The notes under the pieces were generated by a model, which saw nothing but the letters and a program-made list of their open reading frames with translations, did no database searches and was not told the DNA's origin. A DNA stretch of 7,567 nucleotides from Hyphomicrobiales bacterium. Its GTDB lineage: Bacteria > Pseudomonadota > Alphaproteobacteria > Rhizobiales > Aestuariivirgaceae. The first letter of the stretch is position 1. The number at the start of each line of letters is the position of its first letter. The stretch covers positions 1 through 7,567 of the forward strand of contig JANXRO010000316.1 of the NCBI GenBank assembly GCA_025356765.1. The letters run 5' to 3'. The translations under genes were made by a program, and so were the position numbers. This document shows positions 6,774 through 7,567 of this stretch, in pieces.

Positions 6774-6882
6774 TGCCTTACTATCAATCACTTTTGCGAA
6801 ATTTGGCAAGCCCTTATCGCTAAATTCTACTCAATCTTTTTCTCTGCATAAATTATAAGCAAACCTGAGTTTTCTTTTGTCT
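6774..6882. other. Longest intergenic gap in the window (109 bases)
   Basis: This AT-rich gap separates the methyltransferase stop from the preferred ATP-grasp start. It holds the TATAAT hexamer described separately. I find no convincing hairpin with a T-run that would end the methyltransferase transcript, and no small ORF with a good start. Read on the minus strand, TAAGG at 6776-6780 lies only two bases before the ATG at 6773, which is close for a ribosome binding site. Confidence 0.6.
6852..6857 (-). promoter_or_regulatory. Candidate -10 element for the ATP-grasp/Anbu operon
   Basis: The minus strand reads TATAAT here, a perfect match to the sigma-70 type -10 hexamer, about 80 bases before the ATG at 6773 and just downstream of the methyltransferase stop. 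No good -35 box stands at 16-18 bases upstream; GAGACA (four of six matches) is 20 bases away. The surrounding DNA is AT-rich, so a chance match is possible. Confidence 0.35.
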
Positions 6883-7567
6883 CTATTTCAACATCTGTGT
6901 TTTGAAAAGCATCACTTTCAATCCACCGTGGTTGATGGGCGGGTTTGGCTTTGCAAAAGGTAAGCCTGTTGCTTTTGCCAAAGTGGCATCGGTGGTGATC
7001 AAGCCCACGCGCCAACCATAAAACCGGGTGATGAGGGTTTTGCCTAAGGCAGCGTATAAATCCATCAGCGGCTTTTTATCGCCAATGCGGGTGCCATAGG
7101 GAGGATTGACGATTACTAATCCTGCTGGCCCTTCGGGGGGCTTCAAATCGCTCACTGAAAAATGTTTGAAGGAAGTGCATATATCAACGCCCGCCCTTTG
7201 TGCATTGGCCTTGCACATGGCGATGGCCCCTTGGTCACGATCGCTGCCGTAAAACTTAAATTGAGTTTCGCGCAATTGGGTTCTGCTGCGCATTAGCTGC
7301 CATGTTTCATTGTCGAAAGATTTCAGATCTTCAAACGCAAAATGGCGTTCGCGGCCGGGCATAAGGCCTAGAGCAATTTCAGCTGCCTCAATGACAAATG
7401 TGCCTGATCCACACATCGGGTCTACTATTGTTTCATTGCCGGTAAAACCACAATCACGCAGAAAATAGCTGGCCAAGGTTTCACGCAAAGGTGCTTTACC
7501 GATGGCTTCCTTATGGCCGCGCTTGTGAAGAGACTCGCCAGACGTATCAACGCTGATGGTGCACAGG
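6883..7567 (-). CDS. RlmL/YpsC-type rRNA guanine-N2 methyltransferase (C-terminal part)
   Basis: The reading frame is open to the right edge of the window, so the 5' end, which should encode the THUMP RNA-binding domain, is missing; 227 codons are visible. The protein is a class I SAM-dependent RNA methyltransferase of the COG0116 family (E. coli RlmL N-terminal domain, B. subtilis YpsC), which methylates guanine N2 in 23S rRNA. Visible marks, counting from the window edge, are VDTSGESLHKRGH (6-18) and APLRETLAS (25-33), both signature stretches of this family, then DPMCGSGT (49-56) for SAM binding and NPPYGTRIGD (154-163), the catalytic NPPY motif. The end (about 183-227) matches the RlmL N-terminal catalytic domain, with no RlmK-like domain, so it is a single-activity protein. 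A start at TTG 7488 would cut through conserved sequence and is wrong. It is probably not part of the Anbu operon. Confidence 0.92.
   Translation of the reverse strand, partial: LCTISVDTSGESLHKRGHKEAIGKAPLRETLASYFLRDCGFTGNETIVDPMCGSGTFVIEAAEIALGLMPGRERHFAFEDLKSFDNETWQLMRSRTQLRETQFKFYGSDRDQGAIAMCKANAQRAGVDICTSFKHFSVSDLKPPEGPAGLVIVNPPYGTRIGDKKPLMDLYAALGKTLITRFYGWRVGLITTDATLAKATGLPFAKPNPPINHGGLKVMLFKTQMLK

Noticed and set aside
6883..7488. A complete 201-residue methyltransferase starting at TTG 7488
   Set aside because: The frame continues upstream to the window edge and encodes conserved family sequence (VDTSGESLHKRGH), so the gene is cut by the window rather than starting there.

Overview
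The window suggests an alphaproteobacterium, most likely of the Hyphomicrobiales (rhizobial) type. The evidence is the gene order rhaP-rhaQ-rhaU-rhaK, which matches the rhamnose locus described in Rhizobium leguminosarum, and a complete Anbu gene cluster of a kind common in proteobacteria. GC content looks close to half by eye (not counted). Coding density is very high: the only gap over 100 bases is 6774-6882. I see no rRNA, tRNA, CRISPR array, insertion sequence or phage gene.

Left block, plus strand (1-2845): the 3' part of an L-rhamnose catabolic operon. It holds the tail of the ABC permease RhaP, the full second permease RhaQ, the L-rhamnose mutarotase RhaU and the FGGY-family kinase RhaK. 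The genes overlap by 4 bases (ATGA) or are 3 bases apart, so they are almost certainly one transcript with coupled translation. The transporter brings in rhamnose, RhaU interconverts its anomers, and RhaK phosphorylates the sugar. In rhizobia RhaK is also needed for uptake.

Middle block, minus strand (6773 down to 2842): a tightly packed four-gene operon of a circularly permuted ATP-grasp protein (DUF404/DUF407), an alpha-E helical protein (DUF403), a transglutaminase-like cysteine peptidase, and Anbu, a proteasome/HslV-related Ntn-hydrolase. This set is known as a conserved cluster, and comparative genomics has predicted that it makes or trims a peptide or amide-linked product. As far as I know its substrate is still unproven, which makes it the most interesting part of the window. 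The catalytic residues are intact in the proteins where I can identify them. A TATAAT hexamer at 6852-6857 is a candidate promoter element.

Right edge, minus strand (6883-7567): the C-terminal part of a RlmL/YpsC-type 23S rRNA guanine-N2 methyltransferase, whose 5' end lies outside the window. It is probably a separate transcription unit.

The two opposing operons converge without any intergenic DNA: the stop codons of rhaK and anbu overlap within one palindromic TTAA.
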